DNA of 64,000 nt. Source: Alphaproteobacteria bacterium (GTDB lineage: Bacteria; Pseudomonadota; Alphaproteobacteria; DSM-16000; Inquilinaceae). A program made the position numbers and the translations under genes. Below the pieces are notes generated by a model. It saw only the letters and a program-made list of their open reading frames with translations. It did not search any database and was not told where the DNA came from. This document shows positions 61,076-64,000 of the stretch, in pieces. The stretch's first letter is position 1. Each line of letters starts with the position of its first letter. Location: positions 25,386-89,385 of the forward strand of contig JANQIX010000073.1 of the NCBI GenBank assembly GCA_028281925.1, given 5' to 3'.

Positions 61076-61270
61076 AGACCGGTCTTCGCAAAGGGCCTCA
61101 GCACACCCACTGGTCACGGAACATATCCCTGCAGACGACGCATACGCTGCCGATAGCATTTTAATCATTAGCATACGAATTTCTCAAGCGCTGTCTCCGA
61201 CAAGCGCCTAACAAAGATTCACAGAGTCGGAATCCGCGGATTTGAACCCTGGTGCCTTGCCGCTTAGTGG

Positions 61271-61290
61271 CCCGGCCCGGCCCGGCCCGG
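61271..61290. repeat. (CCCGG)4 tandem repeat
   Basis: Four exact copies of CCCGG in a row, preceded by GG. The tract touches the stop codon of the cyclophilin-like gene. It may form a slipped or hairpin structure in the 3' untranslated part. Confidence 0.75.
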
Positions 61291-61291
61291 C

Positions 61292-61678
61292 TTACTCGGC
61301 GGGCAGTTCTTCGTCGCGCTCAAACAGAATCGGTGCCCCGGAGCGGGTCGCGCGCAACTGCTCCACATCCTCCACTGTCCGTCCCCACACGTTGCAAGGA
61401 ACGGCAAGCGGAACCTCATTCCGCAGATGCGAGTCAGGCCCCAGTTCGATGGCCACAGCGTCTTTGTCCACCCAGAATGCAAGCTCGTTGGGCCTGACCG
61501 TCCGGCGGGCGTCGGCTTCGCGCCAACGTTGCACTGGCGTGGTGAACACGACTTCCTCCCCCCAGGTCATGGCCCGAGAGGTAAATGGCGCTGCGTCATA
61601 GAGCGCATCCGCCGTCGGCGTGTCGTACAGCTCGGCGTGGATCACCTTGCTGCCAATGGTCAGGCGCAGCCTGCGCAT
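61292..61678 (-). CDS. cyclophilin-like fold protein (DUF369/PF04126 type)
   Basis: A 128-residue protein starting MRRLRLTIGSKVIHAELYDT. The family pattern shows in PTADALYDAAPFTSRAMTWG, then EEVVFTTPV and NELAFWVDKDAVAIELGP, ending PCNVWGRTVEDVEQLRA. Members of this small group have a cyclophilin-like barrel without proven isomerase activity. The ATG at 61678 fits the family; the frame reaches 61717. It stands apart from the scaffold genes. Confidence 0.78.
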   Translation of the reverse strand: MRRLRLTIGSKVIHAELYDTPTADALYDAAPFTSRAMTWGEEVVFTTPVQRWREADARRTVRPNELAFWVDKDAVAIELGPDSHLRNEVPLAVPCNVWGRTVEDVEQLRATRSGAPILFERDEELPAE

Positions 61679-61822
61679 TTCAGTCCCCCAAAAACCCATG
61701 TCAGCGCACGAACGCACACCTGTCCCGCGGCTGCTCGCGCAACTCGGCGGCGTTCCTGCCCCACAACGCTCCGGTTATCCGGAGTCATCCATGTTGAAGT
61801 GGCCGACCTGCCTGATGCCCCC

Positions 61823-61853
61823 TTCCAAACGATGCCCCCGCGATCGTTTGGAA
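61823..61853. promoter_or_regulatory. 31-base palindrome, operator or terminator candidate
   Basis: TTCCAAACGAT (61823-61833) and ATCGTTTGGAA (61843-61853) match perfectly over 11 bases around GCCCCCGCG. No T-run follows on either strand, so a protein-binding site is as likely as a terminator. Confidence 0.5.
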
Positions 61854-62024
61854 ATCCTTATTGCAGTTCTGCGGCCAATGGATTCAATACAGCGAAACGT
61901 ATAATGCTGCAATGCACAATCGGATGCGGTCCAGGGTCGCACTAACATATGCAGTGGATAATTCAGCCTCAAACATCCTTAGGTGGCCAAGCCTGTCATA
62001 TGTGGCCGCGCGCTTGCATCTCGC

Positions 62025-62049
62025 ACCGCAAAAATCGCAGTTTTGCGGT
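62025..62049. promoter_or_regulatory. 25-base palindrome just before the HNH gene
   Basis: ACCGCAAAA (62025-62033) and TTTTGCGGT (62041-62049) form a perfect nine-base inverted repeat with a seven-base centre. It ends 14 bases before the chosen HNH start, a place where it could block transcription or translation. Confidence 0.5.
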
Positions 62050-62063
62050 CTGAGATTGCCTGC

Positions 62064-62417
62064 ATGAGGCACGAGAGGATGCCGCGAAACGGCGAGCCCG
62101 AGGGTAGCACCGACGCCCGATGCCCGATCTGCGAACGCCCGCTGATCGACGGCCCCAGTGTCGATCGCCACCACTGGGTGCCGCTGAGCCGCGGTGGCCG
62201 CGAGGCAGCGGTCCTGCACCGGATCTGTCACCGCATGCTGCACCGGCTGTTCACCGAGGCCGAGCTTGCGCGCAGCTACAGCACGGCCGATGCGGTTCTG
62301 GGCCACCCGGACATGCAGCGGTTCGTCGCCTGGGTCCGGCGCCAGCCGGCCGACTATGTCGGCTGGCCGCGGGCACCGCGAGGGTCGGGCAGGCGCCCAG
62401 CCAAGCGTCGAGGTTAG
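62064..62417 (+). CDS. HNH-type nuclease domain protein
   Basis: A 117-residue protein with an HNH core: a CPIC knuckle (about residue 18), DRHHWVPLSRGG holding the His-His of the beta hairpin, and VLHRICHRMLHRLF with the second metal site. The rest is a short helical end and a basic tail (RRPAKRRG). Stand-alone small HNH proteins may nick DNA; the target is unknown. Start uncertain: ATG 62064 or 62076. Its stop overlaps the stop of the facing hydrolase gene by two bases. Confidence 0.75.
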   Translation: MRHERMPRNGEPEGSTDARCPICERPLIDGPSVDRHHWVPLSRGGREAAVLHRICHRMLHRLFTEAELARSYSTADAVLGHPDMQRFVAWVRRQPADYVGWPRAPRGSGRRPAKRRG

Positions 62418-63208
62418 ACGGTCCCCGCCACCACCAGATTGCGGACCGCCAGGAAATAGCTTCTCTGGTCAACCAGCATCAGGTCGTTGTGGCCCGCGCC
62501 CGGTACCTCGACCATGCGCTTCGGCCCTGGTGCCGCTTCATGCAGCGCATGTCCATCGGCGACGGGAATGATCCAGTCTTCGCTGCCGTGAATCAGCACC
62601 GTCGGGCACGCAACGCGGCCCATCTTCTCAAGGTTGCCGAAGCCGTCACGCCCCTCTTCCGCCCCGGTCAGGCGCATGCCGCCCAGCCTTTCGATCAGCG
62701 CCACCGTGAAAGCAAAGCCGCTTTCGATGATCAGGCCGGCCGGCGGCGACTCGGCTGTGGCAGCGATCTCCAGCGCCGCAGCGCTGCCGAGCGAACGCCC
62801 CATCAGGTATAAGCCGGACGGCGCCAGCCCCAGACCTTCCAGAATGGCCGGCGTCTGCCGGTAAGTGGCCATGGCGTCGGCCAGCAAGCTCGGACCGTCG
62901 GGCCGCCCCTGGCTGGTGCCATAGCCGCGGTAGTCGGCGACGAACAGCGTCATGCCGAGACGGTTGTAGAGCACCGACAGGTCGTCGTAGTCGGCCGCGA
63001 TCTCGCCATTGCCGTGGAAATAGAGGATCGCCGGCGCCGACTGCGATGCCACGAACACCTTGCCGCCCAGCTTCGTGCCGTCGTCCGCCGTGATGGTCAC
63101 GGGATGCGCCGTCTCGTCGGCGCGGCTGCCCGGCATCTCAGGGCGCGGATGAAACAGCACCCGCAGAACCTCTGGCCTGGCCAGCAAGGGAACAGACGTG
63201 CCTGTCAT
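62414..63208 (-). CDS. alpha/beta hydrolase, BEM46/ABHD13-like
   Basis: A 264-residue serine hydrolase. The oxyanion motif is YFHGNGEI, the nucleophile serine is in LMGRSLGSAAAL (about residue 146), the acid is in IHGSEDWIIPV and the catalytic His in VPGAGHNDLM. This resembles the BEM46/ABHD13 group, whose natural substrates are mostly unknown. ATG 63208 is the start. No signal peptide is seen. It is divergent from the formaldehyde dehydrogenase gene. Confidence 0.87.
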   Translation of the reverse strand: MTGTSVPLLARPEVLRVLFHPRPEMPGSRADETAHPVTITADDGTKLGGKVFVASQSAPAILYFHGNGEIAADYDDLSVLYNRLGMTLFVADYRGYGTSQGRPDGPSLLADAMATYRQTPAILEGLGLAPSGLYLMGRSLGSAAALEIAATAESPPAGLIIESGFAFTVALIERLGGMRLTGAEEGRDGFGNLEKMGRVACPTVLIHGSEDWIIPVADGHALHEAAPGPKRMVEVPGAGHNDLMLVDQRSYFLAVRNLVVAGTV

Positions 63209-63371
63209 TGCGGATCTCCCGGCACCGGAACGGCCACGTGAAGAGGGGTGCCGGTCGACAAACTGCCAGCAGCAGCATTGGCAACGCCATTAGAAAACAC
63301 GGGCATTCGCTTCCGGTGCGACGCGGCGCCGTTGCCCGATCGCACCTAAGCAAGCAAACTCCCTGCGCTGA

Positions 63372-64000
<629 letters not shown>

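Larger units (their letters stand above)
61679..62063. other. intergenic region upstream of the HNH gene
   Basis: About 385 bases without a supported gene. It contains two strong palindromes (listed separately) and a middle stretch richer in A/T (around AACGTATAATGCTGCAATGC, with a TATAAT-like box at about 61901) that may be the HNH promoter. Confidence 0.5.

Noticed and set aside
61215..61265. tRNA-like sequence with GGTTCAAATCC on the minus strand
   Set aside because: The T-loop-like string is present, but the flanking bases do not pair as a T stem and no cloverleaf can be drawn.

Overview
The window is a gene-dense, GC-rich stretch from an alphaproteobacterium. The block purF-cvpA-radA-mlaF-mlaE-alr-dnaB next to rplI-rpsR-rpsF, facing fabD-fabG-acpP-fabF-mltG, has typical alphaproteobacterial gene order. 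The small S6/L9 proteins with long charged or Ala/Glu tails, the Cfa/DUF1365/photolyase cluster and the many two-component and c-di-GMP genes would fit Rhodospirillales or a relative. The sequence alone does not give genus or species. No rRNA, tRNA, CRISPR array, intact insertion sequence or prophage was seen.

Layout. 0-2 kb: an alpha/beta hydrolase and an aldo/keto reductase. 2.1-7.5 kb (minus): a polyamine-type ABC transporter (binding protein, ATPase, two permeases) with an uncharacterised gene coupled to its end. 7.6-14.5 kb: a lone amino-acid-type binding protein, then a plus-strand run of methyltransferase, binding-protein/permease fusion, second permease, HAMP-SpoIIE phosphatase and phosphoribosyltransferase. 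14.5-19.6 kb: a ProC-like reductase, a DUF302 protein, diaminopropionate ammonia-lyase, an LpxO-like hydroxylase and an O-antigen-ligase-like protein. 19.7-27.9 kb: a lipid-modification and photodamage cluster (NTF2-like, DUF3833, MFS, Cfa-like methyltransferase, DUF1365, FAD oxidoreductase, photolyase, fasciclin).

28-43.3 kb is the accessory-looking and most interesting part. It is a signalling region with an HD-GYP protein, a receiver-GGDEF cyclase, two histidine kinases, two near-duplicate single-domain response regulators and a PilZ protein. Inside it lies a tight three-gene operon: a Ddl-like ATP-grasp ligase, an MFS transporter fused to a duplicated extracytoplasmic sensor module, and a TrpX-type binding protein with no ABC partner. 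Intergenic space is unusually large here, with a 130-bp palindromic element and an alanine-codon tract.

43.9-60.3 kb is core genome: an acetyltransferase, a small protein behind TTGC/GCAA palindromes, the purF-to-dnaB block (most neighbours overlap by 4-11 bases), the ribosomal S6-S18-L9 operon, and the fatty-acid synthesis genes with mltG. 60.3-64 kb holds an IscU-like scaffold lacking the third cysteine, small hypothetical genes, a cyclophilin-like protein, an HNH protein preceded by two strong palindromes, a serine hydrolase, and the start of glutathione-dependent formaldehyde dehydrogenase, which runs off the window end.

All names rest on reading motifs, lengths and gene order by eye; no database search was run.
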